Assembly: GCF_028640845.1 (NCBI RefSeq)
Contig: NC_080546.1
Location: 68,105,205-68,169,204 of the forward strand
Direction of reading: 5' to 3'
Source of the DNA: Ahaetulla prasina
Taxonomy: Eukaryota; Chordata; Lepidosauria; Squamata; Colubridae
Length of the DNA stretch: 64,000 nt
The notes below the pieces were generated by a model that saw nothing but the letters and a program-made list of their open reading frames with translations, made no database searches and was not told the DNA's origin. A program made the position numbers and the translations under genes. Shown here in pieces: positions 18,849-30,970 of this stretch (positions are counted from its first letter, which is position 1; each line of letters starts with the position of its first letter).

Positions 18849-20945
18849 ATTTATTTATTTATTTATTTATTTTATTTGATTTTTATACCGCCCTTCTCCC
18901 GAAGGACTCAGGGCGGTGTACAGGCAAGATAAAACCAGCAATACAAATATACAAGTTAAAATATCATTTAAAAAACTTATTTAAAATTAGCCTGAAATTA
19001 AATTACCATAAACTAAAAATCCCGTTTAAAAATTAATAAAATTTCCCATTAAAATCCAATTTAGGGCCAGCCCGCGAATAAAGATGTGTCTTTAGTTCGC
19101 GGCGGAATATCGAAGGTCAGGTATTTGGCGTAGACCTGGGGAAGCTCGTTCCAGAGTGTGGAGCCCCCACAGAGAAGGCCCTTCCTGGGGCCAGCCGACA
19201 TTGTTTGGCGGGCGGCACCTGAGAAGTCCTCTCTATGGGAGCGACGGGTGGTGGGAGGCATGTGGTAACAGCAGGCGGTCCCGTAAGTACCCAGGTCCTA
19301 AGCCATGGGCGCTTTAAAGGTCGTAACCACAAAAGTGCACTCGAAGGCCACAGGCAGCCAGTGCAGTCTCGGGAGCGGTGTTACATGGGAGCATGAGTAG
19401 CTCCTCTATCACCAGCGCAGCTGCATTCTGGACTAACTGGAGCCTCGAGTGCACTTCAAGGGAGCCCCATGTAGAGAGCATTACAGTAATCAGCGGAGGT
19501 AGCAGGCGCATGAGTGACTGTGCATAAGGCATCTCGATCAAGGAAGGCGCAACTGCAACCAGGCGGAACCTGGTGGAAGGCCCTCCTGGAGGCGGCTGTC
19601 AGATGATCTTCAAGCGACGGCGCCATCATCCAGGAGGACACCTGGTGCGCACCCTATCCTTTGGGGCCAATAATTGCGCCTCAACAGCCAGCTGCGGCTG
19701 CAGCTGACTGAATCGGGATGCGGCATCCACAGCCACTCCGTCTTGGAGGATTAAGCTTGAGCCTGTTTCTCCCCATCCAGACCCGTCGGCTTCCAAACAC
19801 CGGGACAGCACTTCAACAACTTCATTGGGGTGGCCGGGGTGGAAACCACAGCTGGGTATCATCAGCGTACTGCTGGTATCTCACCCGAAACCACTGATGA
19901 TCTCACCCAGCGGCTTCATGTAGATGTTGAACAGCAGGCGAGAGAATGACCCTGAGGGACCCCAAGTGAGGCCCTCGCGGTGACCTCTGCCCCTGTCAAT
20001 CTGCGACCGGTCGGAGAGATAGGAGGAGAACCACCGATATCAGGTGCCTCCCACTCCCAATCCCCAACCGGTGCAGCAGGATACCATGGTCGATGGTATC
20101 AACGCGCTGAGAGGTCTAATAGGACCAGGGCAGAGGAATAACCCCTGTCCCTAGCCTCCAGAGATCATCTACCAATGCGACCAAAGCTGTCTCCGTGCTG
20201 TATCCGGGTCGGAAGCGGACTGGGCGGTCTAGATGGGCGTCTTCATCCAGGTATTGGGGTAGCTGTCGCCACGGCACTCTCTACAACCTTCGCAACAAGC
20301 GAAGGTTGGAGACTGGACGATAATTACCTAAAATAGCTGGGTCCAGGGAGGGCTTCTTAAGGAGGGGTCTCACCACCGCCTCTTTCAAGGCGGCAGGGAA
20401 AACCCCTTCCAACAAAGAAGCGTTGATAATCCTGGAGCCAGCCTCGTGTCACCGCCTGGTGGCCAGTACCAGCCAGGAAGGACACGGGTCCAGTAAACAT
20501 AGTGCCGTGCAGCCTCCCCAACAACCTGTCGGCGTCCTCGGGAGCCACAGGGTCAAACTCATCCCAAATGGGCTCAACAAGGCGTGCCTCCTCTCCTCGC
20601 TTGGATCATCCCAAATTGGTCCAGACCGTCCCTCAGCTGAGCGATTTTATCGTATAGATAACCACTAAACTCCTCGGCTCGTCCCTGCAAAGGTCATCCG
20701 CACCTCCTGATGTAGGAAGCGGGTCACCCGAAACAGGGCGGCCGGGTGGTTATCTGCCGACGCAATGAGGGTGGAGGCATAGGAACGCCTCGCTTCCCTC
20801 ATTGCCACTAGGTAGGTCCTAGAGTAGGATCTAACTAGTGTCCGATCAGCTTCGGAGCGACTGGACCTCCAGGTGCTCTCCAGGCGTCTTCTCCGGCGTT
20901 TCATCTCCCTCAGCCCCTTGGAGAACCAAGGGGCCGGACGAAGAC
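18849..20945 (-). mobile_element. LINE family C, 5'-truncated (C-1)
   Basis: GC-rich LINE on the minus strand with an (AAAT)n 3' tail next to the conserved accgccctgagtcc 3' end. Covers the protein from the linker (MKRRRRRLESTWRSSRSEAD at about 20904) through RT to the stop. It is badly decayed: many small indels, and no frame above about 100 aa survives. It lies in inverted orientation to the fuller copy C-2 next door. Confidence 0.85.
19080..20904 (-). pseudogene. LINE C linker and reverse transcriptase, degraded
   Basis: Minus-strand fragments of the same protein as C-2 in shifting frames: MKRRRRRLESTWRSSRSEAD and YLVAMREARRSYAST (linker), VAPEDADRLLGRL, then RT pieces and C-terminal blocks such as DYCNALYMGLP (19641-19456 region) and KGLLCGGSTLWNELPQV (about 19195-19140). 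Indels occur roughly every 100-200 bases, so it cannot encode a working enzyme. Confidence 0.75.
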
Positions 20946-21155
20946 TAGAAGGTCCATACCAGTCTTATGAATCTATGATTCTGGCTCTTTTTATAATTAT
21001 GCATAAATTAAGAAATATTTATTTTCCAATAAATAAACAGGCAATGAAAATTGGAGCGTTTGAAATAAAAAATTCAAAAAAATATTTTACCTCATGCTAT
21101 TCTGATAATAAACAATTAAAGCTGTTGCTTTGACCCTTTGCTTGTAAAGCATTTC
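20946..21155. other. AT-rich spacer between inverted LINE C copies
   Basis: About 200 bases without ORF or recognisable repeat; it separates the truncated end of C-1 from the 5' end of C-2. Confidence 0.5.
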
Positions 21156-21178
21156 TGATGAAGGCTCTGCGCATGCGC

Positions 21179-21189
21179 AAGATGGCGGC
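21179..21189 (+). promoter_or_regulatory. YY1-like motif at LINE C 5' end
   Basis: aagatggcggc, a very good match to the YY1 consensus, about 25 bases into the element and preceded by gcgcatgcgc. The position matches the initiator-type use of YY1 in human L1. Confidence 0.5.
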
Positions 21190-22656
21190 CCGGTAGAATG
21201 ACCAGAGCCAACGACGGAGGATCTGCGGCAGGATGCGGCGCCCAGATGGCGTGCCGAGCCGCTTGCGCCCCCCGGTCAGTTGTGTGATCCCCCAGCAGCT
21301 GTGGGAAAGGTCCGCGGACTTTCTCGGACTCACGGCTGCTGAGGTTGAGACCGGAGGACGAGGGCGAGCGGTGGAGCGGCCGCCATCTTATGGGGCGTGA
21401 GGTGAGGCCGCAGCCCGTCTATTGTGGAGAGATGAGGCCGCGGCTTATTTTCTTTCCCTGCCGGACTATTCTGCGGTGTTATGGTCTACTTTCGTCTGTT
21501 CCGCCCTTCCCCTGGTCTTCTCTGGAGTGGTGTGGGAGCGAAGGGCTGTGAATGGTCCCTCTAGGAGCCTCTCTGTTTGAGACCCTCGGCCAGGATGAGA
21601 GGCTCAGCTCCTTGCTGCGGTGAGATCGGCGGCATTTTTATATTTTTACATCATGCAGGTGTGTAGGCCTGCTTTGGAGATGCTGGGCCTGGCTCTCTGG
21701 AAAGATCTGGCCTTGGGGAATGGGCAGACCTTGGACAGGACCTGGAGCCTTAGGAGCTTTAGGAGTGGATGGCTGTCCTGGAGAGGTTCCTAGTTTTTTG
21801 GACTATTTTTTGGACTATTCTGGCTGAAAGTAGTGGTGTGGTGGGCGTGGTGGGCGTGGAGGCTCCCTGGCCTATTTTGGACTGCTTCTTCCTTTGATTG
21901 TAACGTTTGCATTGTCATCTGCATTCTGTTCGGCCATTATGAGACTCTTTGGCCATGAGGGTTCTTGGAACTGTTATGGAAGATGCTGGAAACCAGCTTG
22001 CGATCTGCTGGGGGACCTACTTGAACCTACTTGGAAAGATCTACTTGGAAAGACCTACCTGGAAAGAACTATTGGAAATATCTGTGGACACCGCTGGCAG
22101 TGACAGAAGTGCCACCTTTTTTCATCTTATGGATTTTAGGACTGAGCTTTGGGCAGAATATCAATACCTTTGTTATCATGGATGCTATTCTACCTAGTTT
22201 ATACCATCTTCCATCTCTAAGCCAGCCACCATTTGAAGTATCACCAGATAATGGTTATTCATCGGATGAATTTTGTGTAATATTCTGCCATCTTGGGACA
22301 GTTTCACCTCTCAGCGACTTTATTTTTATTGTATTCATTTATGCGATATTCAGTGCCGGAACTCTTGCACCTGCGAGGTGCCCCCGCCTCGCAGGAATGG
22401 CCCACTTCATTACCAAGGGCCGGCCTCAATGACGGGTCTTGGGACCCACAGAGGTGGCATGCAAAGAGAAAGAGCCTTTGGGTTTTTTTAGATAGGGCAT
22501 TTTTAAGGGGTGGGAGAGTAAGGGCGGGTGTTGGGGGAAGCCCGTCAGGAGTGGGTCCAGTTCCTGCGTGTGCTCGCGGCGGTAAGTTAATAAGTTTGAA
22601 GGTCACGGGGGGGGGGTGCGTTCCGTCTGTTGAGGGTGGTCTTATTTGTACGGTAA

Positions 22657-25611
22657 GTGGGGGGGGCAGGTATGGCGGAAGTGGGGCTCATATCGTTCTA
22701 TGGGGGCAAGGCCGATGTTTGCAGGCGATCGCGCCCAAGCCCTCAGACTTCTCCCGCTTCCGGATGGTCAAGACCCTCAGAGCCGGGCCTTCGGCTGATG
22801 CTGTGCAACGCACGGTCCGTGTTCAATAAGGCCCCCCTAATTCATGATCTTATCCAGGGGGGTGCCGCGGACCTTATGGGCGTTACGGAGACCTGGTTGG
22901 GCGCAGAAGGGGGTGTGCCCCTTGTTCAAATGTGCCCACCGGGTTTCCAAGCATTCCATCAGCCGAGGGCCCAGGGTAGGGGTGGGGGTGTGGGGGTTGT
23001 GATTAGAGAGAGTCTGGAGCCGAGGGAGACCACTGTACCTCAGATTGCTGGGTGTGAATCCCTCTTTGTGAGGTGGGGTCATAGATGTCAGATGGGCTTG
23101 TTTGTCACGTACCTGACTCCTTGCGGCGTGACAGCAGCCCTGCCCGAGCTCCTGGAGGTGCTTGCTGGAGTGGCAGTGGAGACCCCCAGACTTATTGTCA
23201 TGGGGGACTTTAACTTGCCATCGACTGGCATGTCATCTTCAGTTGCTTCACGGCTTCCATGACGGCCTTGGACCTGACTCAAGTAGTTGATGGCCCTACT
23301 CACAGTGGGGGTGGCACACTGGATTTGATTTTCATCTCTGGTCAGTGGTTGAAGGATCTGGATTTGAGGGATTTAGTCATTGAACCTTTGTCATGGTCAG
23401 ATCACTCGCTCCTTCGCCTGGACTTTCTGATCGCCACTCAACACCGCAGGGAGATGGAACCAATATGTTGGTTCCGTCCCAGGCGCCTGATGGACCCGGA
23501 GAGGTTCCAGACGAAGCTTGGGCCGTTTCCTGAGGGTCTGGCTCACGGCACGGCCGAGGAACTTGTCGCGGCTTGGGAACGGGCCGCGGCGGGGGCTTTC
23601 GACTGTGTCGTGCCTTTGCGGCCTCTGACCCGGCATAGGTCTCAACCAGCTCCCTGGTTCTCCGAGGAGCTGAGGGGGATGAAACGCCGGAGAAGACGCC
23701 TAGAGAGTTCCTGGAGGTCCAGTCGTTCGGAGGCTGATCGGACACTAGTTAGGTCCTATACTAGGACCTACCTAGTGGCAATGAGGGAAGCGAGACGTTG
23801 CTACGTCTCCTCCCTCATTGCATCGGCAGATAACCGCCCAGCCGCCCTGTTTCGGGTAACTCGCTCTCTCCTTCAACAGGGGGAGCGAGATGACCCGTTG
23901 CAGGGACATGCTGAGGAGTTTAATGGTTATCTATACGACAAAATCGTTCAGCTTCGGGATGGCCTGGACCAAAGTTGGGTAGATCCAGGCGGGATGTCAG
24001 AGAGCCGTCTTGTTGAGACTATTTGGGATGAGTTTGACCCTGTGGCTCCCGAGGACATGGACAGGTTGCTGGGTAGGTTGAACGCCACCACATGTTTACT
24101 GGACCTGTGTCCCTCCTGGTTGGTGCTGGCCGCACAGGAGGTGACATGAGGCTGGCTCCAGGGGATTACGAATGCTTCTTTGTTGGAGGGGGTCTTTCCG
24201 GCCGCCTTGAAAGAGGCGGTGGTGAGGCCTCTCCTCAAGAAGCCTTCCCTGGACCCAGCTGTTTTAGGTAATTATTTTGGGAAACTACCGTCCAGTCTCC
24301 AACCTTCACTTTGTGGCGAAGGTTGTAGAGAGTGTGGTTGCGTGGCAGCTCCCCCGGCACCTGGAGGAAGCTGTCTATCTAGACCCATTCCAGTCCAGCT
24401 TCCAACCCGGTTACAGCACGGAGACGGCTTTGGTCGCGTTGGTGGATGACCTCTGGAGGGCCAGGGACAGGGATTGTTCCTCTGCCTTGGTCCTATTAGA
24501 TCTCTCAGCGGCTTTTGATACCATCGACCATGGTATCTTGCTGCACCGGTTGGAGGGACTGGGAGTGGGAGGCACCGTTTATCGGTGGTTCTCCTCCTAT
24601 CTCTCCGATCGGTCGCAGACGGTGTTGACGGGGGGCAGAGGTCGGCCCCAAGACGCCTCACTTGTGGGGTGCCTCAGGGGTCGATTCTCTCGCCCCTCTT
24701 GTTCCGCATCTATATGAAGCCGCTGGGTGAGATCATCAGTGGTTTCGGTGTGAGGTACCAGCTGTACGCTGACGACACTCAGCTGTACTTTTCCACACCG
24801 GACCACCCCAACGAAGCTATCGAGGTGTTGTCCCGGTGTCTGGAAGCCGTACGGGTCTGGATGGGGAGAAACAGGCTCAAGCTCAATCCCTCCAAGACGG
24901 AGTGGCTGTGGATGCCGGCATCCCGGTACAGTCAGCTGCAGTCGCGGCTGACTGTTGGGGGCGAGTCATTGGCCCCAATGGAGAGGGTGCGCAACTTGGG
25001 CGTCCTCCTGGATGGACGGCTGTCTTTCGAAGACCATTTGACGGCCGTCTCCAGGAGAGCTTTTTACCAGGTTCGCCTGGTTGGCCAGTTGCGCCCCTTT
25101 CTAGACCGGGATGCCCTATGCACGGTCACTCATGCTCTCGTGACATCTCGTCTGGATTACTGCAATGCTCTCTACATGGGGCTCCCCTTGAGGAGCACCC
25201 GGAGACTCCAGGTAGTTCAGAATGCGGCTGCGTGGGTGATAGAGGGAGCCCCTCGTGGCTCCCACGTAACACCTCTCCTGCGCAGACTGCACTGGCTGCC
25301 TGTGGCCTTCCGGGTGCGCTTCAAGGTTTTGGTAATGATCTTCAAAGCGCTCCATGGCATAGGGCCGGGCTACTTACGGGACCGTCTGCTGCCACCGAAT
25401 GCCTCTCACCGACCTGCGCCTCACAGAGGGACCCCTCAGGGTGCCGTCGGCCAGGCAGTGCCGACTGGCGACACCCAGGGGAAGGGCCTTTTCTGTGGGG
25501 GCTCCCACCCTCTGGAACGAGCTTCCCCCAGGACTTCGCCAACTTCCTGACCTTCGAACCTTCCGCCGCGACCTTAAGACACATCTATTTATCTGCGCAG
25601 GACTGGACTAG
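22657..25611 (+). pseudogene. LINE C ORF: APE endonuclease and reverse transcriptase, frameshifted
   Basis: Endonuclease: [31 protein letters not shown] (catalytic Glu), [19 protein letters not shown] (Asp and Asn of GDFN), then after a frameshift at about 23255 SWSDHSLLRLDF (catalytic SDH). Linker: WFSEELRGMKRRRRRLESSW. RT: PVSNLHFVAKVVE, DLSAAFDTIDHGILL (motif A), GVPQGSILSPLLF, YADDTQLYF (motif C), SRLDYCNALYMGLP, and HWLPVAFRVRFKVLVMIFKA. Frame changes near 24150, 24280 and 24700, and in the C-terminal end after 25420. All catalytic blocks remain legible, so this is a recent casualty. Confidence 0.85.
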
Positions 25612-25828
25612 AATTTTAAATTTTTGTTTAAATTTTAAATTTGGTTTTAAATGGGGTTTTATTATTTAGATCTCTATTTTAAATATTCGGCCTATGTAAT
25701 AAGTTTTTTAAATTAATGTTTTACTTTGTATATATCTATGTTTTTTATATGGCTGTAAACCGCCCTGAGTCCCTAGGGAGATAGGGTGGTATAAAAGTGT
25801 GAATAATAAATAAATAAAATAAAAATCA

Positions 25829-27604
25829 TTTTTAAAAATGGTGCCAAGCTTTTTAAAGAATCCCTCTTACATATTTAAAGCCATCTGGACTGATAAAAAC
25901 CCAATAAATTGTGTATTTCTTTATTAATGTTAATTAACATAGCAAAAAAAATTCAAAGTAAATTTAAAAACCTTGCTTAAGATAAAATGTATTTAATTTC
26001 AGTTACAACTGTAATATGTCTTAAAGCTGGATTCTTTATAGAAGTATTAGCAGTTCTGTAACTTCTGAATACAGCTTGCAAAGAGAATTAACACAAGTAA
26101 CAATCTGAATTCAGAAGAATAAGGTTGAAACATTTACAACATTTACAAGCATTTGTAAAACACACACACACAGTTTTTAACAAATTCTTAGCAAAGATTC
26201 TTTTCAGAGAATTATTTGAATTCTAACAATGAATTTTACTGCATTTTGTTTTGTGTGGCATGATTCAAATATACGTATTTGTAAAAACCATCAATAATTT
26301 ACTGTGAAAATAATCCACAGGCAGCATTAAACTCTGGTAATATATATATCTCCTGACTTTTGCAAAATATGTTAGTGTAAACATTTTAGTACATGTTACT
26401 ATCTTTTCTCCTAATATCCAATCCATCATTGCATGTTATATTAAGGAAACTTTGGTCAAAAGTTTGTAAAGAAATTGGGGGGAAAAATCAACCAATAATC
26501 GTGAAATTGGTTTAATGTTCCTTAATATTGCAAACTATTGCTGTAAAAGGCAACATATTTTATATGATGGCGGGGATGGCAGAGACTATAGATAAAAGAA
26601 TAAACTTTTGATACTATACTTTTTTGCAGGAGAATATTTATTATACAAAACTACAGTATTTCTTTCCAAACAAAATTTGAAGATACCCACTCTAAGAAAT
26701 GCTATTTTTCCCTTTTACAACACCCTGTTAATGTGTTGAACTTTGAATTTGGTTTTCTTATGTATTTTTTCTTTACTTTATGAAAGCTATTTATCTGACC
26801 GTGTATTATTTCCATGAACATTTTAAAATATTAATTGTATTAAACACTTAGAACATAATGAGGGTTACCAAAAAGCTTTCTGTCTTCCTTGCTTTCTAGT
26901 TTTACTCTTGTTTTCAATGTTTACACAAGAAACAAGACATTCATTATATCCACATTGAATAAGAGGGATACATACAATTCTTAATGATCTAAGTAGCCTA
27001 AAGACTTGCAGACTGAGACTTAGAAAATAAATGTGGTAGACAATGGAAATGTCATGATGAAATCCAAGTGAGATGCTCTTCTAGTATACAAAATTCACTT
27101 AGCAAAAAGTAACAACAATAAAGATTAAATAAAGTTGAGTCTAATAAGTATAAATGGGCAAATAATCTACTTGGAATTACTGTATATGGCAAACTGCAAG
27201 ATATTGGTTTCTATCGTAATAAAGATTTCTATCTTTCATCATTTAAAGCTTTTGGACATGTTGAATGCATTTAAATACCCTGAAAGACAACTAGTAATAA
27301 AACTCTTTGTTAATTTGATCAATTAGTGAAAGACCGCCTTTCGATATGGTTTCAAAAATGCATGTATGAAAGAGAGTCTTAAGTTCACTCCAGCTGGAAT
27401 TAGCATCTGAACTTATTTGAACAAATATGATGCATGTATAAAAAAGAGAGGGGAGACTAATGCTATATTTGCATAAAGATTCATTTATTACCTATTATGG
27501 CTATGCTATCTATCTGGATCAAAGCCTTCTACTTTCCAAATTTCTGGCCCCATTAGAATTGCTCACATAAACCATGGAAACATAAACCATGCTCATGGAA
27601 AGAA
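25829..27604. other. Unassigned AT-rich interval
   Basis: 1.8 kb with no ORF above about 65 aa, a short (CA)n run at about 26160-26172 and no transposon end that I recognise. It is the best candidate in the window for ordinary intergenic DNA or a very old repeat. Confidence 0.5.
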
Positions 27605-28497
27605 CTACTGAAGTTCACAGATGACACAACAGTGATTGGTCTCATTCAAGACAATGATGAATCTGCATACAGACGCGAGTTTGAACAACTAGCCTCCTAG
27701 TGCGACCAGAACAATCTGGAACTGAATACACTCAAAACTGTAGAAATGGTGGTGAACTTTAGGAGAAACCCTCCCATATTACCACCTCTTACAATACTAG
27801 ACAACGCAGTATCAACCTTCAAATTTCTAGGTTCTACCATATCTCACAACCTAAAATGGACACCCAACATCAAAAAGTAATCAAAAAAACACAACAAAGA
27901 ATGTTCTTTCTGCACCAACTCAGAAAGCTCAAACTGCCCAAGAAGCTGCTGATACAGTTCTACAGATGAATTACTGAGTCTGTCATTTGCACCTTTATAA
28001 TGTCTGGTTTGGTTCTGCAACCCAACAAGACAGACACAGACTTCAGAGGATAATTAGAACTGCAGAAAAAACAATTACTACCAACCTGCCTTCCAGCCCT
28101 CAAAACGACGCTATAGAGCACTGCACATCAGAACAACTAGACACAAGAACAGTTTTTCCCCGAACGCCATCACTCTGCTAAACAAATAATTCCCTCAACT
28201 GTCAAACTAGTTACTAAGACTGCATTACTGCAGACAAGACTGCAATCGTCTCATCATTCCTCTCACCCATCTCCTCCCACTTATGACTGTATGACTATAA
28301 TCTTGTTGCTGGTATCCTTAAGATTTATATTGACTGTTTCCCTATGACTTTCATTAAGTGTTGTACCTTATGTATCTTTTCTTTTATGTACACTGAGAGC
28401 TTATGTACCAAGACAAATTCCTTGTGTGTCCAATCACACTTGGTCAATAAAGAATTCTCTTCTCTTCTCTTCTCTTCTTTTCTTTTCTATTCTATTT
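27605..28497 (+). mobile_element. LINE family A, 5'-truncated (A-4)
   Basis: Plus-strand copy from [20 protein letters not shown] to the 3' UTR and a (TTCTC)n tail that decays into tctattctattt. It has more substitutions and indels than A-1, A-3 or A-5: a stop within LAS-CDQN, a missing stretch in FKFLGSTISHNL, and loss of the PSIEDLYTARIKK segment. It is therefore an older copy. It abuts CR1 sequence at 28498. Confidence 0.85.
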
Positions 28498-28506
28498 AGA
28501 TGTAGA

Positions 28507-28526
28507 CCCATTAAGGACTACTCATT
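28507..28526. repeat. 20-bp TSD, left copy (HAL1-like copy 2)
   Basis: cccattaaggactactcatt, repeated exactly at 30951-30970 in CR1 sequence. Confidence 0.95.
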
Positions 28527-30950
28527 TTTTTTATTATTGAAAAAGTTTTATAAGATTTTTTCCCCCATACATCCCCTCCTCCCCCCAACCCTAACCCTTC
28601 CCCTCCCTCCTCCCTCCTTCTCCCATCCCCTCCCCACTCCCGACTTCCCAGAGCAAATACAGGGTATCGTATCTAACAATCATAAACTAAAATATGCTAA
28701 TTAACATAAACTCTCTTCCCTCTTCTTGAACCTCAACTCCCCTTTTCCATAAAAAAAGAAGAAAAAGGAAAATATTAATACTAATACAATTACCTTTTAT
28801 TCATTTAAAAGCTATTTAGTATTTTGTTATTTCAATCTCCATTACATATATCTTTCAAAAATAATCTTTCAAATAAAATGATAATTCTACCTTCTCATCT
28901 AAGTCCATTAAATTTAAAGTCCAATCTTCTCTAATAAACAATATCCCATCTTCCAATGTTGTAATATCAAAAATTATTCCTCAGTATACCTTATAATCCA
29001 TCATATTTATATATCCATCATACATAATAATAAACTCATCTTTCCTTATATGGATTTAATGTTTACCTCATATACTTCCCCATATTCCCCATACCATAAC
29101 TTTCTAAACAATTTACACCCCGTTTATCATACAATCCATAACTTCTTTCTACTTTTTATATTCAGAAATATCGCTTATAATTTACCCTATCCCATGAAAG
29201 AAAAGTCTTTTCATTTGAAAATATTACTTCTTTACTCCTTGCTATTTACGTTTAGTAGTTACAATCATACTTTGATCCTTCCCTACAGCTTTCTGTCTAT
29301 CTTCTCCCAAATTTACAGCCCCCATTTTAAGTTGTACTTCCTTTCCCCTTTTTTTAAGCATTCCCACCTCTCCTTTCATCTTAACTTCTAACCATGGCAA
29401 ACTTCCAACCTTCAATACTTTAGTATAAAAATCTCTTGCTTTAAAAACTGTATTAAGACAATATCTCCCTCCCTTATAGTTTACTGTTAATCCAGCTGGT
29501 ACATTCCATCTATACTGTATCTGGAGATTTCTAAGCTGATCCACCAAAAAAGCATATTCTTTTCTATTTCTTAACATTTTAGGAGGAATTTCTTTCAATA
29601 CCAATACCTCTTGTCCCAATATTTGAATTTTATTTTTATAAGAAACTTGTGAAATTTCATTCCTAATCTTCCTAGATGTAAAATAAATTACTACATCTCT
29701 TGGCAAATGTCTCTGCTTCGCAACCCATGAATTAACACAGTAAATTTTTTCAATTTGGATTTCAAAGTCCACTGGTTTCTGTCCAATCAGCTGTGCAAAA
29801 GCCTCTGCAAAAATCTTTTTTAAGTCCTCTCGTTTATCTTCTATCAAACCTCTTACTCTCAATGCAAATTCCATAACTGTACTGCAATAGTACCCGCTCT
29901 TCTTCTGCTCTCTCTGCCTTGATCTAGAGCACCTCTATTTTATTTTTTAAGTCCAAATTAACTTGATTAATTTCTTCAACTCTATCATCCAACTGCTTTA
30001 TATTCTCTGCCTTGGTCTGAAACTCCTCTATTTTGCTTCTTAAGTTCGAATTAACTTGATCCATCTCTTCCACTTTTTTACCCAATTGTTTTGTGTATTA
30101 AACCAGAGTCTTAAATGCTGCCAGCACTTCTTCTCTTATCTCTTCATCCTCAGCTGCAACAAAGTCTTTAATTTTCAATATTTTCTCCTCAATTTCCTTA
30201 ATTTCTTTATCCCGAACAGAAATTTGAGCCTTCAGAAATTCCTTCAGCTCCTCTTGTAATTCATATAATTGAACTAACGACGCTCCAACTTCCTTGAAAA
30301 CAGCAGGCTGTATTTGTACAGAAGCCATCTTACTTTAATTTTATAATTTGAAACAAAGTCAGTCTTTCCATAAACACAGAATTTAAGATAAATTAGGTCA
30401 GTTGTATAATCCTTCCAGCTTTCACTTTATAGTTTCTTCATATAAGCATAAATCCAGCAAGTTTAAGCAAAGTTATAAACTGTAACAGTGTTAATAAACA
30501 CCTCTTTGACTTTCACTTTCACACCCATTATACTCAATCGCCATTTCCTTTCTTCTCAAACAGAATCCACAAACGGGGTTGAGGTCTGGTACTTACATCT
30601 ACCTTGCCTTCTGGCATTGCTCTGTCTGGTTAAGTCAAAAATCCATTTAAACTCAATATTGATCGCAGATGTGGTCGCGTTTTGCTCTGCCAAAAAAGAC
30701 AAAGACATCCTGGATCCGGAGCTCTTCGGATTCCCAAGGGAGCTCTCCCCTTCAAGCCTCCAGGATCATTCCTGGTGCTTTTGGGGGAGCTCTCCCTCCA
30801 CCTGATCGCTCACCTTTCCCTCTTCACCTGAGGGAAAGGTTTCCAAGCCGCTAGACAGCTGATTTTCTCTGTCCTAGCGGCTCTACGCGATCCAGGGCTG
30901 GCGGTCTAAAAAGACCGTCCTGAACGACCAGCGGAGCCACAGGAAGTCCT
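28527..30950 (-). mobile_element. ORF1-only L1 relative (HAL1-like), copy 2
   Basis: 2.4-kb element on the minus strand, complete by its 20-bp TSD. Its 5' UTR (30950-30329) begins gaggacttcctgtggctccg and aligns with that of copy 1 (5907 downward). A single ORF1 follows, then about 700 bases of AT-rich sequence and a 3' UTR that is purine-rich on the element strand, ending in the A tail. No ORF2 domain is present. A second independent, TSD-bounded copy argues that the ORF1-only structure is the transposed form and not a post-insertion deletion. Confidence 0.85.
29242..30328 (-). pseudogene. ORF1p-like protein of HAL1-like copy 2, frameshifted
   Basis: N-terminal coiled coil from ATG 30328 (MASVQIQPAV; LQEELKEFLKAQISVRDKEI), a stop near 30098, a continuing coiled coil in the same sense (29875-30097), then RRM and CTD (MEFALRVRGLIEDK, YCVNSW, EIPPKMLRNRKEYAFLV, RWNVPAGLTVNYKG) ending with a basic extension (EVGMLKKRGKEVQL ... 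TTKRK). That extension follows the CTD without a break, unlike in L1-1, where a stop intervenes. Confidence 0.8.
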
Positions 30951-30970
30951 CCCATTAAGGACTACTCATT
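30951..30970. repeat. 20-bp TSD, right copy (HAL1-like copy 2)
   Basis: Exact second copy of cccattaaggactactcatt; CR1 coding sense resumes here. Confidence 0.95.

Larger units (their letters stand above)
21156..25828 (+). mobile_element. LINE family C, near full-length (C-2)
   Basis: About 4.7 kb. CpG-rich 5' end (gcgcatgcgcaagatggcggcc), a long 5' UTR (21156 to about 22790), an endonuclease-RT reading frame, a short AT-rich 3' UTR with ccgccctgagtccctaggg, and an (AATAA)n-like tail. Motifs such as YADDTQLYF and RLDYCNALYMGLP place it in the jockey superfamily (CR1/L2 group). Three further copies are in the window. I find no clear TSD. Confidence 0.85.
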
